A stretch of DNA of 64,000 nt from Alnus glutinosa (taxonomy: Eukaryota; Streptophyta; Magnoliopsida; Fagales; Betulaceae), in NCBI RefSeq assembly GCF_958979055.1, contig NC_084888.1, positions 700,001 through 764,000 on the forward strand. Direction: 5' to 3'. This document shows positions 46,800-57,244 of this stretch, one piece after another (the stretch's first letter is position 1; every line of letters begins with the position of its first letter). Below the pieces are notes generated by a model, which saw only the letters and a list, made by a program, of their open reading frames with translations, searched no databases and was not told where the DNA came from. Position numbers and translations under genes: made by a program.

Positions 46800-47408
46800 T
46801 TATTTATTGTGGTTCTGTTTGCTCTTTTGAAACCTTGTCCGATTGGGGTTTGCAACTGAGTAGTTCTTTTCGCTCGTTTGCAGCCTTGTTCGGACGGGGT
46901 TTGCAACCAAGTGGCTCTGATTTCTCCTTTCCAACTTCGCTCGACTGGGATTTGCAATCGAGTGTTTTAGGCCCATCAATTTTGTCCAACCATATTTGTT
47001 GGACGTCAATTCTCGCTTGGATGGAATTGCAACTGAGTAAACTCGCCTTCTATTCTTAGCTCGGGTCCGTGTTGCATCACGAATGGTTGGCAATTTTGAC
47101 GAAATGATTGGAATTGAAGGGATTGTTGTTGGGATAATAGCAGGCAATTGAGTGGCTACTAGATTTCTTCGATGTGATGACAAAGGTACCCATTGTGGCT
47201 TTTTTAGAATAGGTTGAGTCGGCACTTCTGGCAATGGATGCAGAGTGGACGAAATGGGCAGATCATATGGGATCATAGACACAACAAAATTTGCGGTTGA
47301 AACTGCTGGTGTGCCCAAAAGGTGGTGAACTGCTAGGCTCGCATGGTTGCTTGAGAGTGACAATGCTAAAATAAAGGTCGCAAGAAAGATATGCTTATAG
47401 AAAGCCAT
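46800..47408 (-). CDS. B2: secreted PELPK-relative with repeat-derived basic tail, type B
   Basis: Intronless, 202 residues from the ATG at 47408. Signal peptide (MAFYKHIFLATFILALSLSS and onward), HHLLGTPAVSTANFVV, short proline-rich part, then three clean 17-residue units: HSIANPSRAKLERRNQS, HLVANPVRTRLQTSEKN, YSVANPNRTRFQKSKQN, followed by HNK. The unit equals the 51-bp DNA repeat. The tail is strongly basic. TATA box at about 47470-47480. Duplicate of B1, but the repeats are partly read in another frame there. Function unknown beyond predicted secretion. Confidence 0.7.
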   Translation of the reverse strand: MAFYKHIFLATFILALSLSSNHASLAVHHLLGTPAVSTANFVVSMIPYDLPISSTLHPLPEVPTQPILKKPQWVPLSSHRRNLVATQLPAIIPTTIPSIPIISSKLPTIRDATRTRAKNRRRVYSVAIPSKRELTSNKYGWTKLMGLKHSIANPSRAKLERRNQSHLVANPVRTRLQTSEKNYSVANPNRTRFQKSKQNHNK

Positions 47409-48013
47409 GCTGATACTTGTAGCGGGCGTATGTGTGTTTTGAAGAAGAGCAACTGAGCAAGTATTCAATGGGTTTTTATAGAGAATAGTATATATGTTGA
47501 AGAATCAAAGGATTTGGAAATTTGATGAGTTGTAACTGGGGGGAGTTTTGGGAAGCATTGGTTGCATGCTTGACATCGCTCCATTGATTGGATGCAATTT
47601 CAAACATAAACTAACTTTAACCAATGCCTTCAAGACACTTAAATAGCACCCCCAATGGGCTATTGAACAATGCCGTGGACCAACAAATTGAGTTATTTGT
47701 GGACACAATCGATTTAATTGGTGCTTCACCCATGCCCATATGGCTCGTCTCACCATTTGCCCACTAGTATCTGTATGGCCTTACAAGCCAACTAAAGAGT
47801 GGTCAATCCTATTATAGAAATTCAGTTCTAATTAAAGATTAGCAATTCAAACAAATTTGAGATGCCTCGTAAATTTAATTATCATATTAAAACCATGGGT
47901 GTATATTGACATAAAAAAACTCATTTTGAATCCTCCTGAAACGTGACTAAAAACCACGATCCAGTACTTTATAGTTAGATAGGATTCTCTTTCAGTTGTC
48001 AAATTGGTAGTCC
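47409..48013. promoter_or_regulatory. B2 promoter and spacer
   Basis: Conserved with 37361-37895: TATA box, CCAAT-like TTGATTGGATGCAATTTC, GTGGACACAATCGATTTAAT. No gene. Confidence 0.65.
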
Positions 48014-48547
48014 CACTACAAAAAAATGTGGTATTCACCACGTGTCTATAGTAGCCGTTACTGTAGCCACGTGGCCAGATAGCCATGTGTAATAACGAAC
48101 ACGTGGCTAAATGCAGGGAGAACACATTTAGCCACATGTATTAATTACACGTGGCCAAATGGGCGCGTGTAATTAATTAGACGTGTCCAAATGACCACGT
48201 GGATTTATACACGTACCCATACAGCCACGTGTATAAATCTACGTGGCCATTTAGCAACGGGTATAATTTCCACATCGCCAATTAGCCACGTGTATAGTAA
48301 TACACGTGGCTAAAATATTCATATTTTTTACTTTTTTCCAGGAATTAAAACATTTTAAAATTTTAAAATTTCAAATTTTAGCAACATGCTTTATGACCAC
48401 GTTGCCATTTGCATATTTTGGGGGGAAAGGTCGCACCTCTGTTTTAAGTTTATCTTTGATTTTAATTTTTTAATTATTTTTTTCGTTTCTTTTTAAAAGC
48501 CAAGGCGATTGCCTGGCTTCTCAAATTTTTTTTCTTTTGCTTTTTAG

Positions 48548-48586
<39 letters not shown>

Positions 48587-49063
48587 TTTCCTTCTTATTT
48601 TTTTCAACTCTCCCAATTTTCCTTCTCTCTCAGCAGACGACGACTCACCCCCACCCAGACGCCATACTCGATCACCAACACCCGGAGAAGAAGAAAAGTC
48701 GTCGATGATGGAGAAGAGGCCGGTCGTTTATGGGTCCTTTTGATGGTGATTTTTTGTATTTTTTTTACCTTTTTTTTGGGTCCTTTTTGTCAGTCGCCGG
48801 AGTAGTTAGTGTTTTTTGCTCATTCTTGGCGAACTGGGTATTTTTGGTCGATCGGTGGCTGGCGTTGGTATTTTCGTCGATCGGTGGCCGGCGTGGGTAT
48901 TTTCGTCGATCGGTGGCGTGGGTTTTCTCGCCGGATCCCGACGGCATCGTCGACGACGAGTTGGACGAAGATCCGGAGCTGATCTCGCCGGATACACTGG
49001 GCGGATCTCGACGGCATCGTCTCCGTATACGTATATCGTATACAATATTAGGAAGGAAAAAAA

Positions 49064-49097
<34 letters not shown>

Positions 49098-49380
49098 AGA
49101 AGAAAAGAACAGATCGATCTGTTCTTTTCTTCTTCTTTTTTTTTTAAGCAATAATACTGATTATGGCGACGTGTGTTAAGAATATGTAGCAAAAAATATA
49201 TATAATTTTCCATTTTTTTTAAAAAAAGAAAGAAAAAGAAAAAGAAAAATACATTTAGCCATGTGTATAGAATACACGTTGCTAACCGCACATTTAGAGA
49301 CGTTCGGATCAACTACGCGGGACCCACGCGGCCAACTGCACGTGGCCAGCAGTTAGCAACGCGTATGACCCTCATACACG
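48014..49380. mobile_element. CACTA-like element, right end missing
   Basis: Starts CACTACAAAAAAATGTG and carries the same CACGTGG/CCACGTG subterminal repeats as 31492-33020. The right part (from 49250) still has the repeats but no GTAGTG terminus; homology to the uninserted module resumes at about 49381. The middle is GC-rich, with three imperfect direct repeats around TCGTCGATCGGTGGC (48845-48920) and a 60-bp palindrome. It may hold captured host sequence that I cannot identify. No transposase. Confidence 0.8.
49086..49145. repeat. 60-bp perfect palindrome
   Basis: Arms 49086-49115 and 49116-49145 are exact reverse complements with no spacer; the centre is GATCGATC and the arms run outward through GAACAG, GAAGAAGAAAAG and ten A (ten T). 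Confidence 0.92.
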
Positions 49381-50654
49381 GATCCATCCACCAATTTATT
49401 TATTGGGATTTAACCCCTCACGCCAGCAACAATTGAATTTATCCAGACGTACGTATAAATTGGTTTAGTTTTTGGTACTAAACCATGCTGAATTTATCCA
49501 GATGTATGATATGCATTTTTTCCACACATTTTTTTTAATTATTTTGTTCACATTGGAATCGTTTTACTGTTTAAACGATTGTAATCATTTGGAGTCCAGC
49601 TAAAACGACTCCAACCATTTGGAGTCGTTTGAACAGTAAAATGACTCCAACCTGGAATCAAAACCCTATGTGTTAAGTTGTTATCCAATCGAAACTATTC
49701 AAACCACTCAAAATTGATAATGTTGTAGTGCACAGTACTTAGATATTGATTTTTTTTTTTTTTGTTGGTTTAATTTTATAAAAAAAAATCCTATAATTTC
49801 ATAAATAACGAGATTATAGAATATTTAATTTTCAGGACGAGAATGAGAAGCTGCACACAATCACAAGACTAAGAGTTGGTTTAATATAAGATATGCTTAC
49901 AAGAAAAAGGGAAGATATATACACATGAAAATGGCTCTTCTTTTGTATTGTTATTTATTTTAGTTGGGAGATTGACTTACAAGAAAATTACATTTCATAA
50001 TCTAATAATCTTAGTAAGTATAGATATTACAAATTAACCGGGAAAAATACTGTGAAATACAAGTTACTATATAAACCAGTTGTAATAGTGATTTTAAAAG
50101 TCATTAAAAGACTTATACTCTTTGTATTCAAAATTGATAAGGATTCAATGCTTCTTCATATATATAGACTCGATAAAATACGTTGGTGTATTCTAATGGT
50201 TGTTATTGTTAAGCATTCATCTAGTTGATCAACCCTCACCACTCTCTCTCTCTCTCTCTCTCTCTAGTAATGGAAACAAATTAAGATCCGATTACAGTCA
50301 ATTCCGGCCAAGAGAAGCTCGTAACTTAAAAAAACATAAGAAGAAATCATATATATTAATAATCATATGGGTAATAACAAGAGTAACACTCCAAGTGACA
50401 CTAAATTGACCAAATAATGACTTTGGAATAATGGAAAATGTATATAATTAAGAATCCCTTATACAAACACACATAAAAAGAAACCATATATATTCATAAT
50501 CATATGGCCTGTAAAAACACACAGATATAGAACCAAGGCAGGATCCCCGGACATTCAGAAAACGGTTCAAGTAGTACCGGTGCAAAGAACCATTCAACAA
50601 TTAAGCTAGAAGAAAGAGGAATGGAAATGTGGCATCTCAGGGCGGCCTAGTGGT
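49381..50654. other. Spacer and 3' flank of gene D2
   Basis: Matches 37900-38100 and then the D1 3' flank, with foldback sequence around GGAGTCGTTTGAACAGTAAA (49555-49650) and a CT repeat (50243-50264). No gene. Confidence 0.65.
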
Positions 50655-51062
50655 TCAATTTGATGGGGGTGGGGAGAGGAAAGGAATCGTTGGGATGGTC
50701 GCAGGAATGGTGGGGATTGAAGGGATTGTGGTTGGGATGGTGGGCAATGGAGTATTTGACAGCGGAGGTAGTGTGAATGTCGGAAGAGTAGTTGGTTGAG
50801 ATGGCAGTGTAGGCAACGGTGGCAGAGTTGGCAATGGCGTGCTGGGCAGGGGTGGCAATGTGGCTGTAGGCAGAGTTGGGAAAGAGGGCAGGGGAGACAA
50901 TGTGGGCTTGGGCAGTGATGGGATTGTAGGCAGTGTCGATGCTGGAGGTGGAGCAGCCGGTGTGTCCAACAGATGGCGCGCTGCTAGGCTTACATTGCTG
51001 CTTGCGAGTGATAATGCTACGACCAAAGACAAAACAAAACAGAAATGACCAGAAAATGCCAT
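50655..51062 (-). CDS. D2: secreted proline-rich PELPK-like protein, type D
   Basis: Intronless, 135 residues from the ATG at 51062 (MAFSGHFCFVLSLVVALSLA). Signal peptide, ARHLLDTPAAPPPAS, repeats LPTIPSLPKPTLSPLPS and LPTLPPLPTLPSQP, end PFLSPPPSN. Almost identical to D1. TATA box at about 51173-51186; GTGTTTGATGAGATGTGG at 51228. The upstream leader is open in frame for a further 75 codons, but these are promoter sequence and not conserved as protein. Confidence 0.85.
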   Translation of the reverse strand: MAFSGHFCFVLSLVVALSLASSNVSLAARHLLDTPAAPPPASTLPTIPSLPKPTLSPLPSFPTLPTATLPPLPSTPLPTLPPLPTLPSQPTTLPTFTLPPLSNTPLPTIPTTIPSIPTIPATIPTIPFLSPPPSN

Positions 51063-51957
51063 GGGGTTGGAGAAGAACAGCAGGATCGAGGTCGTTTGAG
51101 AAGCTGTTTCACTTTTAGTATTGGATAGGATAGATCGATGTTTTTGATTGAAGAAACCATGCATCTCCAATGGGGTATTTATAAATGTTGAAGGATTCTG
51201 AGGAGTACTCGAGAACCACCAATACGTGTGTTTGATGAGATGTGGTTGGAGGGACTGCCAAGACCAACGAGTTAGTTCACCTCCCAAGCTAGTACATTAA
51301 TATATTGTTTGCTAAAAAATATTGGCCAGCCTCAAAGGATGGCTTGACTAATAGCAGCCTATAGGAAAGCAAACCTACCAGCTAATTATGAGCTATATAT
51401 GACTCATCACGCTTAATTTTTCTTTCTTCTTTTTTCGTTTTTTGATTAGTAGTAAGAAAGGAGGAGGAGATTGCGAAGGTGGATCCTTCCAACTGTGAAT
51501 ACGAAAATCAAAGAAATGTGAAAAATCTTTGAGAATGCTTCATGAAAATTTGGAGGAATTAAATGACTCATTTAACTTATAAGGGGACACTTGTCGCAAT
51601 AAGACAAAATAAGCGTATTTCGTAAGACTGAAGAGTTATCTTAATATAAGATATGATTACAAGAAAAAGGAAAGATATGTATACATGAAAATGGCTCTTG
51701 TATGTTTCTTATTGTTATTTATTTGTTTTTGCTGTGGGAGTTACAAGGAGATTAACATTATTACATTTCATAAACAATGATCTAGGGACTTCTAAGACTT
51801 CGTCAAGTCTAGGAGTCATTTTATTTATTATGGAAGAAAAGGCAGAACGTACGGTGGCAACTAAATATATCCCTTGTAGGCTCAACGGCGGTAGCTAGGA
51901 GAGAGGTGAAATACAAAGCTATTGAATGAGCTCTAGATTCATCAAAACATAGTAAAT
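51063..51957. other. D2 promoter and 3' flank of psiA4
   Basis: 51063-51370 is the D-type promoter. 51590-51840 is the shared A-type 3' flank, shortened. No gene. Confidence 0.65.
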
Positions 51958-52142
51958 GGGCGTAGAGATCGAGTGGGACATGGACAGATCGGATGGGATC
52001 AAAGACGGTGCCAAATCTGCGGTTCAAACTTTTGGTGTGTCCAAAAGGTAGCATGCTAGCTGCTAGGCTCACATCGGTGTTTGAAAGTGACAATGCTAAT
52101 TAAGATCAAAGTTACGACAAAGATATCCTCATAGAAAGCCAT
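51958..52142 (-). pseudogene. psiA4: remnant of a type A proline-rich gene
   Basis: The ATG at 52142 and MAFYEDIFVVTLIL match type A, but a 4-base insertion in the signal-peptide region (near 52100) shifts the frame, a further insertion lies before the LLDTP motif, and about 430 bases of the coding region are deleted, so sequence passes from the early IPSDLP region almost straight into 3' flank. A type A promoter precedes it (52143-52420). Position at the head of the third module identifies it as the A copy of that module. Confidence 0.85.
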
Positions 52143-52603
52143 GTTGATAGGGGGGCAAAAAGCTGAAAGAACTTGTAGCGTTCATATTTGTGTTTGTGAA
52201 GAGGATTCATTGGGTTTTCATATATAGAGAATAATATGTTGAGAATCTAAGGATTTGGAAATTTGATGGGTTGTATCTGCGGGGAGTTTTGAGAAGATTG
52301 GTTGCTCGCTTGACATCGCTAGCTCCATTATATTGATTGGTTGCAATTTCAAACATAAACTAACTTTAACCAATGCCTTCAACACGCTTAATTAGCATGC
52401 CAATGCCGTGGACCGACAAATTAAGGTTTTTTTTTCTGGTGCTTCACCTCAAAAAAAATAAAATATATATATATATATATATATAATCGATTTGGCCATA
52501 TCACTCGTTCTCACCATTTGCCCACTAGCTATTACGTACGTACGTATATATGACCTTTCAAGCAAACTAACGTGTATATATATATAAAAGGAAAATATTA
52601 AAT
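52143..52603 (-). promoter_or_regulatory. Promoter block of psiA4
   Basis: A-type promoter with TTGATTGGTTGCAATTTC, followed by TA repeats (52463-52484, 52574-52586). Homologous to 41771-42260. Confidence 0.65.
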
Positions 52604-52606
52604 TTA

Positions 52607-53406
52607 TGCTCCGTTTGTTTCGACGTAAAATGGTTTCCGTCGTAAAATGATTTCAGGGAAGTCATTTTCTGGAAAATATTTTTCGCCGAAAGCATTTTTT
52701 TGTGTTTGGCGCGTACGGAAAATCACAAATATTTTTAATATTTTTATTCAATCATATTAACCTATAAATCAATTTTTATTCAAAACATATAAATATTAAT
52801 GTAAAATAATATAAAAATTACTGAAGACGAGATTCCGTCACTGACCGACAGAATTCTGGCAACTTTTACCGGATTCCGCTATTCCGGCTACATAGCCAGA
52901 ATCCAAGATAAAGGCCGGAATACGAATAGTTTCGTCGGAATCTGGGTTGGCCGGATTCCGACATACTGGCCGGATTCCGACATACTAGCCGGAATTTGCC
53001 AGAACCGCTGGAATCCGGCCAGTGGACCAGAATTCGGTCCTTCTGGCCAGATCCCAGCCAGTCGGCATGGATCCGGCCGGAATACGGTAGCCGGAATCTG
53101 GGCTGATTGGATTCCAGCGACATTGATTGGATGCTGTCGGATTTCGGTTCCGGCAAGATTTCGGTGATAATCAACTGCTTGAAGTGAAAGTCGACTGTGT
53201 CATTTAATAGGGGTCGAATGCGTCTGGCGTCTTCGTAAAATGATTTACGCTTTTAAAAAGCGTAAATCATTTTCCAAAATTTACTAAGCATTTTTTGTCA
53301 AACAGAAATCATTTTCCGGTTGACTATTATTTTCGCCCCTACCAAACACCAAAAAATACCAAAATCATTTTCCAGAAAATCATTTTACGCCAAAACAAAC
53401 ATAGCA
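52607..53406. mobile_element. Tourist-like MITE with a CCGG-rich interior
   Basis: 800 bp, inverted ends (TGCTCCGTTTGTTT and AAACAAACATAGCA, then GTAAAATG and CATTTTAC inward), flanked by TTA (52604-52606, 53407-53409) as for PIF/Harbinger elements. The second module has a single uninterrupted TTA at the same point (about 42246). The middle (52850-53160) consists of degenerate repeats of GGATTCCGGC-like units. Confidence 0.85.
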
Positions 53407-53409
53407 TTA

Positions 53410-54005
53410 GTTTCTCGTTTTATGAGAATTGCCCAAATTGCATGCAGTTCCTTAATTCTTATTATGTAATTATTATTGTCTATGTGGACTGACTTTTTAT
53501 TTTTGAGAAATTTTTTGGACATTTAACGCTTTTAGCATAGACTATAACTTATGGAGTTTAACCTTTCTTTTTATACTTTTTTTTTTAATTTAACAATAAT
53601 AGATTTGGCTTGAAAAATTCCATCAATCCAGTCTAGAAGAAGAATTTGCATGTCAGTTTGAGGAGAAGCTCGTGAGTAACATAAATAAGAAATCATATTC
53701 AATAATGATATGGACTATTACAATAACAGTAACACTCACAACTCACAAGTGACTCTGAAATACAAAAGAATATTGATTCTACAATGATAGAAATAAATCA
53801 TCGGAGTCTCTTACACAAACGAATTCAAATGGCTCCACTCAAGCCTGTAATTAAAAAACACAAATATATATATGTAGGACAAAGATAGCTAGGTACGTTC
53901 CAACATATTTGAACACAATACAAGTGCTGGCGCAAAGAATCATCCAAACAAAGCTAAGCCTAAAGGGCGGAAGAATCGAAAGGTAGCATCTCAAGGATTA
54001 GTGTA
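53410..54005. other. A-to-C spacer and 3' flank of C3
   Basis: Homologous to 33165-33833 and 42260-43293 without the CT repeat of the first and the extra 540 bases of the second. No gene. Confidence 0.65.
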
Positions 54006-54440
54006 TCAGTTTGATGGGGGTGGGGAGAGGAAAGGAATGGTTGGGATTGTCGCTGGAATGGTGGGGATTGAAGGGATTGTGGTTGGGATGGTGGGCAACG
54101 GTGGCAATGTGGATGGAAGAGTTGGTTGGGTTGGCAGTGTAGGCAATGGGTTGGCAGGCAATGGTGGCAAGGTGGGCTTTGGCAGAGATGGCTGAGTGGG
54201 CAATGTTGGCAACGGCATGCTTGGCAAGGGTGGCAACGTGGCTGTAGGCAGTGTTGGGAAAGAGGGCAGGGGAGGCAAGGTGGGCTTGGGCAGAGATGGG
54301 ATTGTAGGCAGTGTCAGAGCTGGAGGTGGAGCAGCTGGTGTGTCCAAGAGGTGACGAGCTGCTAGACTCATATCCGTGCTTGAGAGTAACATTAATGCTA
54401 TGAACATAGAAAGAGGGAAACAATACTTGGAAAAGGCCAT
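54006..54440 (-). CDS. C3: secreted proline-rich PELPK-like protein, type C
   Basis: Intronless, 144 residues from the ATG at 54440. Signal peptide and ARHLLDTPAAPPPALTLP as in C1; the repeat region is shorter, lacking about 30 residues around TLPTMPTVPKVTLPPLP, and ends PFLSPPPSN. TATA box at about 54524-54534 and GTGTTTGATAAGATG at 54549. Intact, third C copy. The in-frame loss is a whole number of repeats. Confidence 0.85.
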   Translation of the reverse strand: MAFSKYCFPLSMFIALMLLSSTDMSLAARHLLDTPAAPPPALTLPTIPSLPKPTLPPLPSFPTLPTATLPPLPSMPLPTLPTQPSLPKPTLPPLPANPLPTLPTQPTLPSTLPPLPTIPTTIPSIPTIPATIPTIPFLSPPPSN

Positions 54441-55448
54441 GGTTTCAATGAAAGGAGGTTTGAGATAGCTAGCTAGAGTACTTGGCAAGCAAGATGAATT
54501 GAAGATTTGATGCACTACTTGGTGGTATTTATAGATCGATCGCCAAATGTGTTTGATAAGATGTGGTTGGAGGAAGTGTGAAGAAAGTACATAATAGTTA
54601 GCTAGCCAACCTTCCAAAGTGGACACATTGGAGGTTCAGAATTGCTAACAAATGCTAGCCTTTAGGAAATCTGCCGACCTACCTGCCGACCATGGAACCA
54701 ACAGAGATGCAGTAGGTTCACCCGGCACCTCACTTTTCCCAACTTATTATTTGACTACCACTTCCTTGTGACACAATTAATATCCCGTGGATTTTCAACA
54801 ATTTGCTATTTGAATGGTAAGTAATTTGCCTTTTCCTATCAGCAATAAATATGAGAATGTTTCTATAGGGCCCATCAAGTTATAAGTGGAACGAGACTTG
54901 TTCAGGTAGCTGGGCTCCATAGCTGAAGTTCAAAAATAAAGTCTTAAAATTTCAGTTTTATAAGAATAAGAGCAACTAGCAATTTGGCAGCACATATAAG
55001 AAAGCTTACATGAGACCCGATTATTCGAATATATAGGTGGCGGTGCAGTCTAAAATTTATTTGGACTAGTGAGTCTTATATGGACTCTCACACAATTAAT
55101 GTGATGGACATTTAAATTTTTAGTAACACCCTTTCCTTAGTAAATTGGAAATTTAGTACTGCTTATAGTTTTCATCAATTAGAGGTAAATTACGCCACTT
55201 ATTTACAAGCAATCAACATTTCTTTCAAGTACCACATAGTATTTGACACTATTTGTCCAAAAACTAGCTAGTATTTATGTCGGGAATATGGATTTGATGT
55301 TTCTTCATATAAGTTTGGCAACGTACATGATCACCGTGGTCATGATCGATGAGAATCAGCTGTTAAACATGATCCTCATTTTCATGTTCATTTTGATAGA
55401 CTGTCATAGCCTGGGATGGAAGTTTTCCTCCCCTACACATTATTTAAA
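54441..55448. other. C3 promoter and spacer
   Basis: 54441-54800 is the C-type promoter region. The rest is AT-rich; a 74-codon plus-strand frame at 55243-55467 has no recognisable family. No gene called. Confidence 0.55.
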
Positions 55449-55963
55449 GGGACAAATGCAAAACTAGTTCATGTGATTGCACCGATTTACAATAAGTTTT
55501 TTATAGTTTAATTAAAAAGTGACTTAATATTTCATGTGATAAGCATAAATGGCAAATAATTATTTAGTCTGAACTTCCATTTGAAGTTTTGACGAAACTG
55601 TCGATTAAAAGTGTCATATCAGCACCAATAATAATACGACATGTGTCCCACATAATAAAAAATATAAATAGAAAATAATTCTATGGGTGGCTCAAAACCT
55701 TAGGGTGGTTGGACCACTCCAATAGAAATTGTCCTTTTATATATATATATATATATATATACTATATGGGACATGTGTTGTATTATTATTGGTGTTGATG
55801 TAATACTCTTATTGTTTCTGTCAAAATTTCAAACGGAAGTTCGGGTTGAGGTTGTTATTTGCCAATATTTATGCTTATCACGAGGATTTTTAAGCCAACT
55901 TTTAAACTATAGGGAGCTTATTGCAAATTGGTGCAACAAAAGAGATTGATTTACAATTTTCCC
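55449..55963. mobile_element. Foldback element with long arms
   Basis: 515 bp; arms of about 190 bp (GATTGCACCGATTTACAATA at left, TTGCAAATTGGTGCAA at right; ACGACATGTGTCCCA and GGGACATGTGTTGT inward) around a loop with a TA repeat (55737-55760). Flanks TTATTTAAA and TTGTTTATA agree at 7 of 9 positions, compatible with an old 9-bp MULE-type duplication. No coding capacity. Confidence 0.75.
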
Positions 55964-56767
55964 TTGTTTATATTTAAGTGGGTTAAGGCAGCATATTTTA
56001 GTCTTCCTTCCTCTTGTTATCCGGTACTTCCATTTCTTTTAGTAATGAAAGCAATTAAGTAAAGCGTGTGAGAGCATCTCTGGCATATGCTCTAAAACCT
56101 CTATATTGTGTATATTTAACTAATATAATGTGAAAATTATGTTCAATAGTTTGTCTTCTATTTATTTAAAAAAATACATTTTACTTTTTGATTAGCTACT
56201 TTTAGGCAATCAGTTTATCTTATGCATTTTTTTTTAATAATTTATCTTTTTTTTTTGCTACAATCATTTATCTCTCTTCTCTCTCTCTCTTTTTTTTTTG
56301 GTCACATTCTCTCTCTTCTCTCTTGGTGGTTTGAGGGGGGGGGGGGGGGGGAACACTGAGAAATCATACTTTAAAAAATATAGAATGCAATAGAAAATCA
56401 GTTGGAATTTGTATTGAAAAAGTGATAGGTAGTAAAGTCGAAATTAAATGATTACTTTTTATTAGTTAAACTGCATGACATTGCTGAAAATGCTCTTGGA
56501 ATCAATGGAAGATAGAAGCTCATCATTTAAATAAAGAAGTAATCATATTCGTAAGGATAACAATGACAATAACAATCCGACTGACTGAAATGAGTAAAGA
56601 ATGACTCCACAATAATAAATACAAGCATATGTAGTATAAACCTCACACAACCCTGTAAACACTCATATGTCTAGGTCTTCAAGTAGCTAGTGGTGCAAAC
56701 ACAGAACCATCCAACAATGTGAGCAGGAGAAAGTGAATGGTCCCATGGCTTTTCAAGGACTACTAGT
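55964..56767. other. 3' flank of gene E
   Basis: AT-rich, CT-rich stretches and a run of 17 G (56335-56351). No gene. Confidence 0.6.
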
Positions 56768-57244
56768 TCATGAGTTTGATGGGGGTGGGGAGAAGAAAGG
56801 AATTGTTGGAATTGTTGGAATTGTTGTTGGAATGGTAGGAATAGATGGGATTGTAGTTGGGATGGTGGGCAATGGAGTGGCTGCAGGCAGAGGAGGTAGA
56901 GTCACCTTAGGAACTGTTGGCAAAGTTGGTTGAGTTGGCAACGGTGGCAGTGTTGGCTGAGATGGGAGTGGTGGCAATGTGGGCTTTGGCAGAGTTGGTT
57001 GAGTCGGCAAAGTTGGCAATGGCGTGCTTGGCAGTGGGGGCAATGTGGCTTTAGGCAGTGTTGGTATGGAGGGCAGAGGAGGCAATGAAGCCTTTGGCAG
57101 AGATGGAATTGTAGGCAGCGGCAATGCCGGGGGTGGAGCCGCAGGCGTGTCCAAAAGGTGACGAGTTGCCATGCTCATGTTGATGCTTGACAAGGACAAT
57201 GTCATAATCAAAGACAATAGGAAAAAATGAGTAGAACCAGCCAT
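56768..57244 (-). CDS. E: secreted proline-rich PELPK-like protein, type E
   Basis: Intronless, 158 residues. Signal peptide MAGSTHFFLLSLIMTLSLSS to about residue 28, ARHLL replaced by TRHLLDTPAAPPPA, then very regular units LPTIPSLPKASLPPLPS, IPTLPKATLPPLPS, LPTLPTQPTLPKP and IPTTIPSIPTIPTTIP, ending PFFSPPPSNS. The regular PK-containing repeats make it the copy closest to a classic PELPK protein. TATA box CTATAAATACC at about 57346-57356; GTGTTTGATGAGATGTAG at 57380. Single copy, right end of the array. Expected in the cell wall. Confidence 0.87.
   Translation of the reverse strand: MAGSTHFFLLSLIMTLSLSSINMSMATRHLLDTPAAPPPALPLPTIPSLPKASLPPLPSIPTLPKATLPPLPSTPLPTLPTQPTLPKPTLPPLPSQPTLPPLPTQPTLPTVPKVTLPPLPAATPLPTIPTTIPSIPTIPTTIPTIPTIPFFSPPPSNS

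Noticed and set aside
48730-49312. Several 100-170-codon frames in the CACTA element
   Set aside because: They consist of K, F and R runs from A/T tracts, the palindrome and short GC repeats, without recognisable domains.
51821-52093. 90-codon frame at psiA4 as a functional small protein
   Set aside because: It starts from a shifted internal ATG and crosses the deletion into 3' flank; better read as a pseudogene.
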